A stretch of 64,000 bases of DNA from Metridium senile. Its lineage: Eukaryota > Cnidaria > Anthozoa > Actiniaria > Metridiidae. Shown here piece after piece: positions 34,001 through 48,499 of the stretch. The position numbers and the translations under genes were made by a program. The stretch spans positions 11,931,250 through 11,995,249 of the forward strand of contig OX459107.1 of the NCBI GenBank assembly GCA_949775045.1, written 5' to 3'. The notes under the pieces were generated by a model. It was not told where the DNA came from and did not search any database. It saw only the letters and a list, made by a program, of their open reading frames with translations. Positions within the stretch are counted from its first letter, which is position 1, and every line of letters starts with the position of its first letter.

Positions 34001-35693
34001 TATCAAGTAAATTTTATTCTGGTTAGATATCAAAAATCAATTCTGCAATTCATTTGTCATCTCACTTTTCTCATATTGACCTGTTTTAGATGATTTAAGT
34101 CTATTTTAGGGATATAAAAACTGTTCAAAATATCATTTCTGCATCATAAAAATCATATTTTATCGAAATATTCATGATAATTATTGCAATGCAGACCAAA
34201 TGTCAATAACTTAAATTTTGTTTTCTATTTTTTTTATTTATGTATTGGTCACAATAGAGTACAAACATTAAAAGCGTGAAAAATAAATAGTACTAAATAG
34301 TGATATTTTATGCTAATTCTATTGTTTTCAATTGTTTAATTAGTACTACTTAGTACTAATTATTACTACTTGTTTCATGGGTATAATGTTTGTACACTAA
34401 ATGAATAAAATGAAACGAGAAGTTAATGATAAAATTTCTAAAACTAATTTTGTGACAGGTAGAAGCCTATTGATAAACTTCCCCTATAAATTAAAAATAT
34501 ATATATATTAATAAGTCTAAGTTTATGGTCTATAAAATAGGGTTCAATTGTCAAGTAAAGAGTTAATGAGGTTTGTACTGTGACAGTTGATTGTGATAGT
34601 AGTATAAAAGAAATTTGCAATCTTCTTTATGTTCCTCTCATATATAATACTATGTGTTTGTGTGAATACCCGACTGTAACCTGTTGTCAGCTAGTAGTAC
34701 CTAGTTATGTCCTTTTAATTAAAATTGTTATTTTTGCAAAACAATGATATAATCTAAATATTTATTGTTATTTCAAGCAATTGAACAATCTCATTATCTG
34801 CCATCTAATCAGTTTTGCCTATCCAAGTACCAGCATAGTTATGTATGTATGTATGCTATTTAATTATTATCATTTAGGGACTAGATGAAAATAACATCTG
34901 TAATTCTAGTTATCCTATTAAAATAAAGTGCTTTATTGTTATTATGATAATTATAATTAAATGTCAAGTTTGTAATTCTCAGACTTAGACCTTGATCAGT
35001 AGGTAAAAAGAAGAGGGAAAACACCTGTGGTATTCTTATTGTTTTTTGAAATGCGCATTCCTTATTGGTTTGGTACTACTAAAATTATACAAACTATTAC
35101 TTCACATTCTATTGTGGCTGCATGAAGCCAGTGCAATTAAGAACTCAAATATTCAGTTCAAATTTTAATTTGTAAAAACTGTAATGTAAAAACAAGATGT
35201 CATGGAACATGATGTAATATTTTACCCTTATTGATATCATCACTAGATAGTGCAATAATTTTATTCAACACAGCAAATATATCAACAGTACTGCTAATTA
35301 GAAAGATGCTGTGGGTTTGTGATAATAGTTTAGTTAAATACACATGAAATGAGGAATGGAAATGAGACGTTGAATAGACTTTTACTGCGTTCCTTTCATC
35401 CTATTTTTTTATTTGAATACTGCAGAGCTCCATTTCATGTATATTCTGATGTGATATGCTTACCTAAAAAGATATTTTGACTGTGAAATATAAAGTTAAG
35501 TGCATATAGTATGTCTGTGAGATATTTGAATATTTTATGGAACTTCTGGCAGTATTTATTAGTATTTAGTAATTTGTATTTCATGAATATACTATTTGCA
35601 CTCTATTGAGTATAGAACAAAAAGTATATAAACTTATATATAAAGATTTGTACCAAATAAGGAAACTACTGGTATACACATTTACAATGATAT
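34001..35693. other. Centre of the long-TIR element, no gene recognised
   Basis: Very AT-rich; no frame of interest on either strand and no tandem array. Confidence 0.65.
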
Positions 35694-36900
35694 TACAACT
35701 GAAATAAGACCACTTCAACTATTGTAAGTGTAGTGTATCTGATTGCCATTGTTATTATTATCACAACATGTTGGCATATCTACAAATAGTGTTTCTGCAT
35801 AGTTATGTTTTATATCAGAGTTAGTAGAGTTAACTCTGTTTATATCAAGAATAATACAAATCAATATATCAATGACAAAATATATAAATAAGTACTACAT
35901 GTATCTACTATAAATATGAAGTGACTGTTCACTGGTTGCAATAATAGCATTTGGAATTGTAATTTTATATCAGTAAATTGGCTAAATTTTTCATTTCAAA
36001 ATCTAACACACCAATACAAAAATACTAATTGACCCCTTGTTCATCATGTACATTATAGCCTGTGAAATTATAAACACCTCACATTTAATAATAATTAGAT
36101 TATTTTGAAAAGCCAAGGCAAATACAATAGCTTTATAATAGAGTTAAAATTACAGTGTAAAAGTTCATAATATCCACTACAGAATGCATTGAAATCATTT
36201 TTATTACTGATAAGGCTATATGAATGTTTTACAATCATATATTCATGATATAAATGTGGGAATGATTTACAATAAGTTATAAACCTTAGTTTCAATCATA
36301 TGTTGAGATTCCTTGCTTCAAACAACAGATCAGATACACTTCATTAAAATTTCAACGTCAGTAAAGTTTTACTTGCCTCAACAGCAGGAAAGAAGTACAG
36401 AATTCGAGAAGAAAGCTTTAATACAGCAATTCAATTCTGGTACTGAATTTATCGATAACAAACAATGCCTGTAATCGTCTCAAAATGCGCTTCACGAAAA
36501 CCAAAACATACCTTCATACATTCCTCATAGTCCTAAATATGCATAAAATAAGTTATAGCAGTTCAAGGTGGAGTTAGAACACAATTCCCTAACGTTTTTT
36601 GGATGTTTTCATATCTACTCCGTTTACCCGCCATTTTGAATTCTTCCTGAGCCCGTTACAAAATGAGTCAGCTTTGTGTACTTTACTTTATGCGCAGAAA
36701 ACACATTTTAAAAAGCTCCGAGCATCGTAGAAATTCCACCAATCACGAACGAGAACTCTAGGGTCAATGTACGTCGAAACTCGCGCATGCGCGATTTTAC
36801 TGGCCAATCAGCATCGGGCTGAGAGGGTCTCAAATCCGTTGTTACCAGAGGTAATGACGGGAGAGATGAACGACCGAGTTAGCCTGGGTACGAGAATGCA
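35694..36900. repeat. Right long inverted arm, 1,207 bp
   Basis: Uninterrupted partner of the split left arm. Arm identity ends sharply at GTTGTA (34000 / 35694). Confidence 0.92.
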
Positions 36901-37747
36901 TCCTGTGTTACTTAGTACGTTAATGACATTCAAAATATTATTGACCTAGTAGCATTTTAAATATTTTCTAAGCCAAAATATAAACATTTTCCTCACTAAT
37001 GAAACATTTAAAGTTTAGGAAGGTTTTTTAACGGCCATCAGGGTTTATATAATGATATAAAAACGCGTCTAAATCTCCTTCAATTCAGATCACTTTAGCC
37101 GTCGATTTATTTATAGTTTCCAACGGTTATTAGTTTGCTTTCGTGGTACGATTGACCTTTAGTAAATAACTGGATGTCAGAGGAGTATTTTGTGTGTATT
37201 GGTGTATTCTAATTTGCTTCGCGACTCGATAATCATCGCTTAACTTAGGATAACTTAGCGGCGATACAATATCTCTTCGCTTCGCGACTCGTATATTTCA
37301 TAAACAACGATATTTAATATTCTATCTAGTATTAAAGAACCGTTGACGTCGTATTACATGTAATCGCAAAATTTACATTTTGAATGTACATTTGTTTACA
37401 TGATGGACCAATCAGAGCTTTTACTTCGTCTGTTTCCGGTCTGACCATTGTATTTTCAAGGGCCAATCAGCATAAGCAGAGAATTCCGGTCCCCCAGAGT
37501 CTTACGTTACTCGGCTGGCCAAGAGGAACGAAGGCTCGGGGTTCGAGATTGGCCACTTGTTGACTATCTTCAACGATATACCGCTGTACCAGTCGCCGCC
37601 GTCGCGTCGATTAAGAGGTTATTCGCCGGTATGAGCCTTTACATTAATAGTTATTTGGTAAAATAATTGAAAAAATTGCTCTCTCACGGAAAAGCATTCT
37701 TTATTGACACGAAAATTACAAAAAAAAAGAAAGGGAAAAAAAGTACG

Positions 37748-37820
37748 TGCCCCGTGTGAGGATCGAACTCACGACCTTCAGATTATGAGACTGACGCGCT
37801 GCCTACTGCGCTAACGAGGC
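37748..37820 (-). tRNA. tRNA-Met (anticodon CAT), elongator type
   Basis: The complement gives a 73-nt cloverleaf: acceptor GCCTCGT with ACGGGGC plus discriminator A, A box TTAGCGCAGTAGG, anticodon loop CTCATAA, and a T arm with GTTCGATCC matching the B box. The acceptor stem pairs fully with one G-U. It has no intron, is clearly intact, and lies just outside the nested transposon block. Confidence 0.93.
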
Positions 37821-38645
37821 GCACGTTGGTGTAACAAGTGATGTGTTTTTATATAAAGCATAGCAATATACAACTGTGGATTTTTCTTGCTTCTTTCGCC
37901 AAAGGCGCATAGCCCTATCATTGTGAAGTTTAGATCTTGAGTCGTGTCGGTCTTTTGTCTCGAGTCATGCCTGAAGGAGGCTACAGGTTAACCAATTTCG
38001 GTCCCAGTCCTTGGACGTCGGTTTGTTTTGCCACTTGGAACACAGCGGGGAAACGGCTATCACGCGTGGCAAAATTTTGGCTGTCATTGTAAAAATTAGA
38101 AATTTCGGACTAAATGAATATATAAGCTTGATGTTTCGTGTACAAAGCCTTTGTTATTTTGTGAAAATCTCAATCTTTTAATGACGTATGAAAGCGAACG
38201 GTTTGATCACTTTTATAAGAGAGATCGTGCGACTATTCTCATGTCAAGTTACAATATTTTACTGACATTTTGTTGTGTGATACATGGCTATGCGTGAACT
38301 GATAAATACACACACTCTGCAAGATTTCTAATCGTTTAGAGACTGGTCATAAAGTATGGGGGGGTGCAGGAAAAAAGGAGGGGTGGGCCATAATTTTTGA
38401 GCATGAAAAAAGGGGTGAAAAATTAAGCAATACGCAGCAATATTTGGGTGTAATTGTTGTGCATTGTATAGGGGTGGGCTACTTGTAACTATGCATAGAC
38501 TAAAGGGTGGGCCAATAAAAGTCATTCATTCGAATTCTGAATTTTCCAGTCTAAATATCTCTGTATTATTTCGGTCATTCTCTTTTACGGACTCTCATTC
38601 AAAATCGAGCAAAATGGAGCTATGTTTTCCGATGTATACTAGTTA
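37821..38645. other. Intergenic, no gene recognised
   Basis: Contains GGGGTGGGCC-type short repeats near 38350-38520. Open frames here overlap on both strands and look non-coding. Confidence 0.5.
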
Positions 38646-38915
38646 CACCTAATTCAAAAAAGGTTGACGGGGCGAACGGCGATTGGTGATTGGCGATTGC
38701 GGGACTGTGGATAATACGAATTTCTTCTTATTCTATTCTAAATTACCCAAACATCGTTAAGCAATGACCTTAGATGGATGTCTCGAAGGTTTCGCTGAAC
38801 GGTGGAGGCATTGTTTGGGTAATTTAGAAACGAATAAGAAGGAATTCATATTACCCATCGCCAATCACCAACCGCCAATCGCCATTCGCCCCGTCAACCT
38901 TTTTTGAATTAGGTG
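38646..38915. mobile_element. 270-bp hairpin MITE with TA target duplication
   Basis: Arms CACCTAATTCAAAAAAGGTT and complement, internal arms GAACGGCGATTGGTGATTGG, flanked by TA at 38644-38645 and 38916-38917. Tc1/mariner-like TSD. Confidence 0.82.
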
Positions 38916-38926
38916 TATACATGGTT

Positions 38927-39015
38927 TTGAGTGGCATACGGTGGAATATCCCACGAGTCACTTGTATTTTCTAGAAAACACACGAGCCTTTAGGCGACGA
39001 GTGGGATATTCCTTG
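38927..39015. repeat. Dispersed hairpin repeat (GCCTTTAGGCGA family), copy 2
   Basis: Very close to the copy at 8563 over GGAATATCCCAC, CACTTGTATTTTCTAG and GCCTTTAGGCGA. Confidence 0.65.
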
Positions 39016-39132
39016 TCACGCTTTGAAATATTACGCAATATTTTTTTATTTTATACAATAATTTTCATTTCTCTATTTTTTGTACGGTTGTGAATTGTGT
39101 ATATACTAAAAAAATTATTCACCTCAGGCTAA

Positions 39133-39315
39133 AGCCTGGTTCACACGGCATCATAATCATAGTCATAATCATAAGCACAGTCATAAGAAATGGAGTAGTT
39201 TCCATTTTCTTATGACTATGACTATGATTATGCCGTTATGTCGCACGTGTGAACCGTACAATCTTAGTCGTAAACGTGGTTATGATTATGATTGCGACGC
39301 CGTGTGAACCAGGCT
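39133..39315. mobile_element. 183-bp MITE with TAA target duplication (Harbinger type)
   Basis: Ends AGCCTGGTTCACACGGC and complement, TAA on both sides (39130-39132, 39316-39318), interior of TCATAATCA-type repeats. The 3-bp TWA duplication fits PIF/Harbinger. Confidence 0.85.
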
Positions 39316-39544
39316 TAAGTGGTTATCGGGCGAATATTTACCGAGCCGCGAGTCTTCGAGCGAATAATTGTTAAATGCGCTAATGAGCAAATAATTGTTA
39401 AATGTCACTCAATACCAGAAGAATTTATTTAACAGGCTAGCTTTTGATTTTGCCTTTCACACCAGCCATAGAAACTCATCTATAAAAAGTTGAAATGCGA
39501 TTATCTGAATAAAATTTATCGTGATAGTGACACTATAAACGGGT

Positions 39545-39740
39545 CATCAACCTGACATCGACCTGACATCGACTGACATCGACCTGACAAAGACTGACAT
39601 CAGGCGACCTGACAACGACCTGACATAGACTGACATCGACCTCACATCGACCTCACATCGAACTGACAGACTGACATCAGGCGACCTGACAACGACCTGG
39701 CATCGACCTGACATCGACATTACATCGACCTGACATCTGA
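39545..39740. repeat. Imperfect tandem repeat of ACCTGACATCG
   Basis: About 16 irregular units of CGACCTGACAT/CGACTGACAT, including a longer duplicated block with CAGGCGACCTGACAACGACC. Confidence 0.85.
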
Positions 39741-39936
39741 CATAAGCTTTCCAAAAAAATTTACATATTTTGAAGATTAAATATTGTTTAGGGCAAGCTG
39801 GAATTGTACTGATCTTCTATCTACATTAATCGACACTAATATTACACTAATCCAAGAGAGGATAATAATCCAATATTGCGCAATTGATCATAACCAACTA
39901 CATGGTAAAATATATAGCGCTTTATAAGTGATTAAA

Positions 39937-41455
39937 TACTAATAGTTACTATTCACCACCCTACCCCATTGTTCTCTCTCTGCACTAAATCACTGATTGC
40001 TGAGTACCCGCGTCTGAAAGCAAAGATATTTAGTTATGTTGCAGTTCGCACTCTGCAATATCAAACATATTGCAGTTCGCACTCTGCAATATCAAACATA
40101 TTGCAGTGTGTTTTGTTAAGTGTGTATAACTAATAATTTCCATTCTAGTAAGCATCATCAGACTTATAATTCATTAAATAATTTACTAGATAGCGATTTT
40201 TGGTGAAAAAAGACTTTGAGTACCAATGCCAGGATTCGAACCGAGACCTTCTGCATTGCTGTATCCGCGCTTTAAGCCATTATGCTACCCAGGCAACCGA
40301 TGGAAAACTTGCAACAAAAACACGTTTAATGTCATCAAGTTCATTAGCATTCCTCTAAATAGAATTGATGAAATTATAACTAATTAGAGTTTGGTAAGCC
40401 TATTGTTATTATATTCAAAGAGACAAGAAACCGCTGATTATTATGCAACAAAGAGAACAATAATGGGACAGGCTATTGAATGATTATTACATTTTCATTG
40501 GCTGATAATATTATAACTAATTAAGCGGCGTTGACACGAGCAATTTTTCCTTGACAAGTATCCTTGACAATTTTCATTGCTCGTGTAGACGATCAGCAAG
40601 ATTTCCTTGACAATTTTATATTGACAAGGTTTCCTTGCTCGTGTAGATGATGAACAAGTTTTCCTTGACAAGTTTAAGTTGTGCCCACAATGCCTTGCAT
40701 TCAGCAGAGTACTAACATAATATTGGTTCCAGTCCCTTGTCGAGTAAAAAACAAAATGATTTATAGTTAAGTCCGATCAACTTGAAGTTTTACATGTGAA
40801 AAGTAAACACCAAAAGAAAAATTTTCTTCTTTTCACTTTTACAAATGTTACGATTTTTGGCGGGAAAATGACGTCACCAATTTTAGTGGGAAATTGAAAT
40901 AGAGGGTTATGCAAAATTTTAAAATGCGCATTTGAAAGAACTCATTGAGATATGTTCAAAACCGAAGAGATAACAGTCAAAGTCAAATTTAATCAAAATA
41001 TATGATTTTTGAAGTTTAGAAATGTTTTCTATTTTACATTCAAAAAATTATAACTTTAGATTAAATTTGACTTTGACTATTATCTCTTCGGTTTTGAACG
41101 TATCTCAATGAGTTCTTTCAAATGCGCATTTTAAAATTTTGCATTACCCTCATTTTAGATTTTCCTCTCAAATTGATGACGTTATTTTCCCGCCAAAAAT
41201 CGTAACATTTGTAAAAGTGAAAAGAAGAATTATTTTCTTTGGGTGTGTACTCTTCACATATAAAATTTGAAGTTGATCGGACCTAACTATAAAAAGTTAT
41301 TCAAAATCACGCTTAAAAACGCCGATTTCAGTACACTGCCAGCCCAGCGTGAAAGTTTGGTAAGCCTATTTTTATTATATTCAAAAACACAAGAAACCGC
41401 CGATTACTGTGCAAGAGAGAAAACAATGGGGCAGGGTGGTGAATAGTAACTATAT
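39937..41455. mobile_element. ~1.5-kb composite repeat with inverted ends and an internal hairpin
   Basis: Ends TTACTATTCACCACCCTACC and complement near 41430-41455. A ~95-bp direct repeat occurs at 40388-40490 and 41356-41455 (GTTTGGTAAGCCTAT...). Within lies a ~570-bp inverted repeat (40744-41315) with diverged arms, and CCTTGACAA-rich sequence at 40530-40680. It looks like several small elements inserted in one another. Confidence 0.6.
40222..40297 (-). pseudogene. tRNA-like sequence (pseudogene or SINE head)
   Basis: The complement has an A-box-like TAGCATAATGG and a perfect B box GGTTCGAATCC at tRNA spacing, but the acceptor stem does not pair. Lies within the composite repeat. Confidence 0.5.
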
Positions 41456-41928
41456 ACGATAGTCACTTCGGCCGGCTAGCAATATATCTAATATTGCTGC
41501 CGGCCTCAGTAACTATCTAATACTTAGTCACTCCAACGCTCCCCTCTTACTTTCGGCCATTTTTAATAAATAGCACCGTCTAAAATAATCAATTCCACCA
41601 CTCCTACCCTCTTATCAGTGTGCTAATACCTCATCTAGAATTAATTCCTCCGCATATTTCCTCCGCAAAAAGGGGCTCGTTTCATCCCTTACATACTACT
41701 TGCAAAAATCAGCATCAGTTTTGTGTGATAGTTGTGTTGATAATTTATAGGCTTACCGAACAGCTAAAACATTAATTAATGCATGTACAATTAAATGAGT
41801 GATCGAGTGAGGCCGTGCATATCTACAAGTCTAGCGTCTTTCAGCATAACTTTAAAATGTTTTAGAAGCATTTTCCTCTGCAGAGAAATCTTATTATTAC
41901 GATCGCCGTCTCTCGACCCCAGGGGGGG

Positions 41929-42172
41929 TGGGGGACTCCCTCCAAAAATTGATAGGGGTGCTCGACGGACGGTTTTGAAAATGGCCTAAAAGGTACGCAT
42001 AAATTAACTCAGATAGTGATTGCAGACCCTAAAAGGTACGACCCCATTAAAAACATTTTCAATATGTATAATCTTAAGTTCGAAAACTGACCCTAAAAGG
42101 TTATGGTGCCAGTTCGAGACCCTAAATGGTACGCGAGGGTCTTATTCCCCCCCCCCCCCCCCCCCCCCCGGG
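41929..42172. repeat. Poly-C-ended repeat with ACCCTAAAAGGTACG motif, copy 1
   Basis: Four spaced CCTAAAAGGTACG-type motifs between a G-rich start (GGGGGGGTGGGGG) and a 24-base C run. It is an inverted relative of 63385-63702; a third partial copy lies at 61308-61388. Confidence 0.8.
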
Positions 42173-42437
42173 CTCACGACACGACAAGTACGTATCGGTG
42201 TCCGACCGCTCTATCACTAAATGGACGCGGCGATATCTCTGTGATAACACATCCCAAGCAATGTATTTGTCTCTAAAATAAAAAGAACACTTGAAATCAT
42301 AAAAAATGTGTTCTTTGTGAACTTACTTTTATGTTAACTAATTGTTATTTGAAGTCTTTGAAGGTTAATTTGATCGCATTTTGAAGATATTTAGACGTGT
42401 TTTAGCTAAGTGAAGCATCACCGCAAATCATACCAAA

Positions 42438-42803
42438 ATGCCATCGGAATTTTGCCGAACACCCAATACAGTAAGCTTGACAATAAAAAATTGTAAATGT
42501 TTGCAAATTCACACGAATTTGTCTTTTTTGATTGACAAAAACGACTTTTAAAGGACTTTAAAAAGCTTCGTAACAGACTCAAAACCTGTGTAAAACTCGG
42601 GAAATCAAAACATTTATTTCAAAAATTAAATTGGAATATCTAAAACTTGATACACGCCATCACATATGAAATAACAATAATGTTTTAAAAGGTTGGCAAG
42701 GGTGAGAATGCAACCTGCATCATCAACACATCAGTTTCGAGTCAGTCTTCCTTGCGCAGCCTCGATAGCATGTGCATGATATATTCTTCAAACATCAAGA
42801 AAG
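42438..42803 (+). CDS. Two candidate exons of an unrecognised gene
   Basis: ATG at 42438 starts an 11-codon exon ending at a GTAAGC donor (42470). A second exon at 42692-42803 (acceptor TTTAAAAG, donor GTAACA) continues in phase with a Ser-rich stretch (NTSVSSQSSLRSLDS). No downstream exon was found before the minus-strand ankyrin gene. Could be the start of a gene spanning that locus or chance; low confidence. Confidence 0.25.
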
Positions 42804-42896
42804 GTAACAATAGGAATACCACGGGTTTTGTTTATACTCTTTGACTAATTAACCTACATTAAATAAACTGACTATAAATTTTCTTTATAAAATATA

Positions 42897-44330
42897 TTAG
42901 TTTTTCAATTTCGTGGCTGTAAATGCTTTTTTACTGGCAATAGACAACGCTACTGCTCGAGTTAGACTAGAAAACTTATTCCGACCAACACCCGAAATAG
43001 ACCGAACACTACCGCTAGAAGAACGACGTCCATCCGAACGCTTATCGGGATCATGTTCCACAATAACTGGGGCATGCACATTCGAGTCATCAGTTTTTCT
43101 TGGCTTTACGCCCTTTCTATAAGATGACTCAGGCGAACACTGTTCACCATATAGATTCATAATCCTAGTGAGAGAGTTAACCGTTGGTGAATTGCGTACT
43201 GTAAAATGAGAATGCCAACTTGCGTCACTAGACTGTGTCTTGATTGATGGTGGTCGCCGGTGGGCTGGAGCTGTTTTACTTCTATGGTGTCTTGGTATAA
43301 GTTGACTGGGTATTGGTGTGGCATCAGTAAGGAATATTCTGCTTGGGACGTCACATTCTAGATTTTTTCTCACAAATGCGGAATGAGGCCTGGGCCGAAT
43401 AATCGGTTTTTCATTTGCGACATCTTCCTCGAGTGTTTTTTTATCTGTTGCTAAGCAACTGTTAATCAAATGTGTTCTTGTTAGGTCAACAGCTACTCCA
43501 ATGTTTTGATCACAACTCACTTCTTCAAGTACTTCTAATAAAGGTTGTTCTTTAGTTTCCGTAGCTTTCTTCTTAAAAACTTGAAAAGAATCGTGTTTTC
43601 TCTTCAAAAGTTTTTTGTGTTCAGATGGCGTGATGTTTTGTTGAGTCAGTTTAACAGCTTTTATTTCACGATGATAGATGTCGTTAGAAACACGATGTTG
43701 ACGACCAGCTTTGATCCTTTCCCAACCTTTGTCATAGTACTGTTTCTTTGTTGTTGTAGCTTTTGAACTACGATGATCAACGAGAAACGGGTTTACTTGT
43801 ACATTTGTGGATGCGTGACCTTCCTCTAACAAAACCTTAGCACATTCGGCCATGCCCAGTCGTACCGCCTCAAGGTATGGTGTCCTATCAACATTGTTTC
43901 TAGTATGCATGTGAATATGGAATTTGTTCATACAATCAACAAGTAATTTGACAATATATATGTTACCGTTCCTAACAGCATGAATTAGAGCAGTGTTCCC
44001 TTCCACATCTTGTTGATTCAGGTCAATATCATGTAGTGATGTTTCTAACACAAGGCTTACAATATCATCTTTGGAATGAATGCATGAGTATGCCAACGCG
44101 TGGTGACCTTCTGGGTCTGTAGTATTCACATCCGCACCATATTCAATAAGCAGCTTGATTAAAATAGTTCTTGTTCTTTGTTTCTTGTCGTCTATCTGAC
44201 ATGCTCGTAATAAAGGACTATAGCCATACTCATCTACAAACTCAGCTCTTGCCCCTAACTGCAGTAGTATTCTCGTTTGATATATCCTACAATCCGTGAT
44301 TGCTGCCATTAATCTCTGCTCGGTATTCAT
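42897..44330 (-). CDS. Intronless ankyrin-repeat protein, 477 residues
   Basis: Residues 1-185 form about five ankyrin repeats, with recognisable GADVNTTDPEGHHALAYSC, DVEGNTALIHAVRNG and DRTPYLEAVRLGMAECAKVL cores. The rest is low-complexity, basic and Ser-rich with likely disorder, ending TRAVALSIASKKAF. The start ATG at 44330 opens directly on the first repeat. The layout (N-terminal ankyrins, long disordered basic tail, single exon) recalls ANKRD34-type proteins, but the match is not strong enough to name it. Function probably protein binding; partner unknown. Confidence 0.75.
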   Translation of the reverse strand: MNTEQRLMAAITDCRIYQTRILLQLGARAEFVDEYGYSPLLRACQIDDKKQRTRTILIKLLIEYGADVNTTDPEGHHALAYSCIHSKDDIVSLVLETSLHDIDLNQQDVEGNTALIHAVRNGNIYIVKLLVDCMNKFHIHMHTRNNVDRTPYLEAVRLGMAECAKVLLEEGHASTNVQVNPFLVDHRSSKATTTKKQYYDKGWERIKAGRQHRVSNDIYHREIKAVKLTQQNITPSEHKKLLKRKHDSFQVFKKKATETKEQPLLEVLEEVSCDQNIGVAVDLTRTHLINSCLATDKKTLEEDVANEKPIIRPRPHSAFVRKNLECDVPSRIFLTDATPIPSQLIPRHHRSKTAPAHRRPPSIKTQSSDASWHSHFTVRNSPTVNSLTRIMNLYGEQCSPESSYRKGVKPRKTDDSNVHAPVIVEHDPDKRSDGRRSSSGSVRSISGVGRNKFSSLTRAVALSIASKKAFTATKLKN

Positions 44331-44575
44331 CTTTGAAGATCACAAATGCTATCAACAGTTTTGTAGAGCAGGTTTAACTGGTAAAACAGTGAGCTGCTTT
44401 TTCTTTTGTTACCGTTCGTTAAAGTGAATTGCTTTAGCAGACAGTCAATTATGCCTCTAATGTTTCATGGTTGCTACGCACTGTCAAAATACTATTATGT
44501 TTGTTCAAGTTGATGCGTGATGGTTAATCTGTCGAGATTAACGCCAATCAGCAAACACGTCATTTTTTTAATAAC

Positions 44576-44940
44576 AATAATAATTTATTCACTTATAAAG
44601 CGCAAATCAGATATCCATAGGTGAATTTTCAAATGCGCTTGTAAAAGAAAGAATAAAATAAAATAATATAAATATAAGTATAAAAAGAGCCTATCTAGAT
44701 TAAAATATTATAAAAAAAAATAATGATCTACAAATTGTAGAATGTATTAAAATATTCTCATTATAAAAATTGCTATAAATGAAATAAAGAATCAAAAAAA
44801 GAATTAAAAAATGCTTGCCTAAATAAGAATGACTTTAGTGCCCCTTTAAAATGATCAATTTCAGTCAACATCCTAATAGCATAAGGTAAGTTTTTATTAG
44901 TGGAAAGCCCGCGATGATCGTTCGATTGACAATTGTAGGT
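44576..44940 (-). mobile_element. 3' fragment of an L2/CR1-like LINE
   Basis: Read on the minus strand, it translates to the usual LINE C-terminal pattern (NLPYAIRMLTEIDHFKGALK SFLF) and ends in GCGCTTTATAAGTGAATAAA followed by AAT-type repeats. 5'-truncated; not functional. Confidence 0.6.
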
Positions 44941-44990
44941 CTTTGTCCTTTGGTATGGCTCATGTTCGGTTACTCCATAGTTAACTATGG

Positions 44991-48346
<3,356 letters not shown>

Positions 48347-48499
48347 ACACGCATCAACTTGCTGAATATTCGGCATTTCGCATTGCGAGTTTTTAAAGTT
48401 GAATCAAAAACTCCCAACGTGTTGCCGTATCCGAAAATCTGCGTACGTGGCATGCATGTCACAGGCATTATTTTTTTGCGCAACGGCGTATAGCTGTGT

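Larger units (their letters stand above)
25023..36900. mobile_element. Middle nested element: 4.1-kb element with 1,207-bp inverted arms
   Basis: The right arm is 35694-36900 (1,207 bp). The left arm is 25023-25076 plus 32848-34000 (54 + 1,153 = 1,207 bp), the gap being the RAG1-like transposon. The arms looked the same at every place I compared, including an identical 66-codon frame at 33399-33599 and 36095-36295. Ends begin TGCATTCTCGTACCC. Flanks TCCTG at 25018-25022 and 36901-36905 give a 5-bp target duplication. The 1,693-bp centre (34001-35693) has no recognised gene, so this copy is non-autonomous. Superfamily unknown. Confidence 0.88.
24922..37501. mobile_element. Outermost nested element: ~0.7-kb TTA-flanked MITE split by later insertions
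   Basis: Terminal 20-mers GACTCTGGGGGAACGGAATT (24922-24941) and, in complement, GACTCTGGGGGACCGGAATT (37482-37501) differ at one base. TTA occurs on both sides (24919-24921, 37502-37504), as for PIF/Harbinger-type elements. Removing the inner insertion (25023-36905) leaves 697 bp without a coding region. Harbinger assignment rests on TSD and TIR only. Confidence 0.65.
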
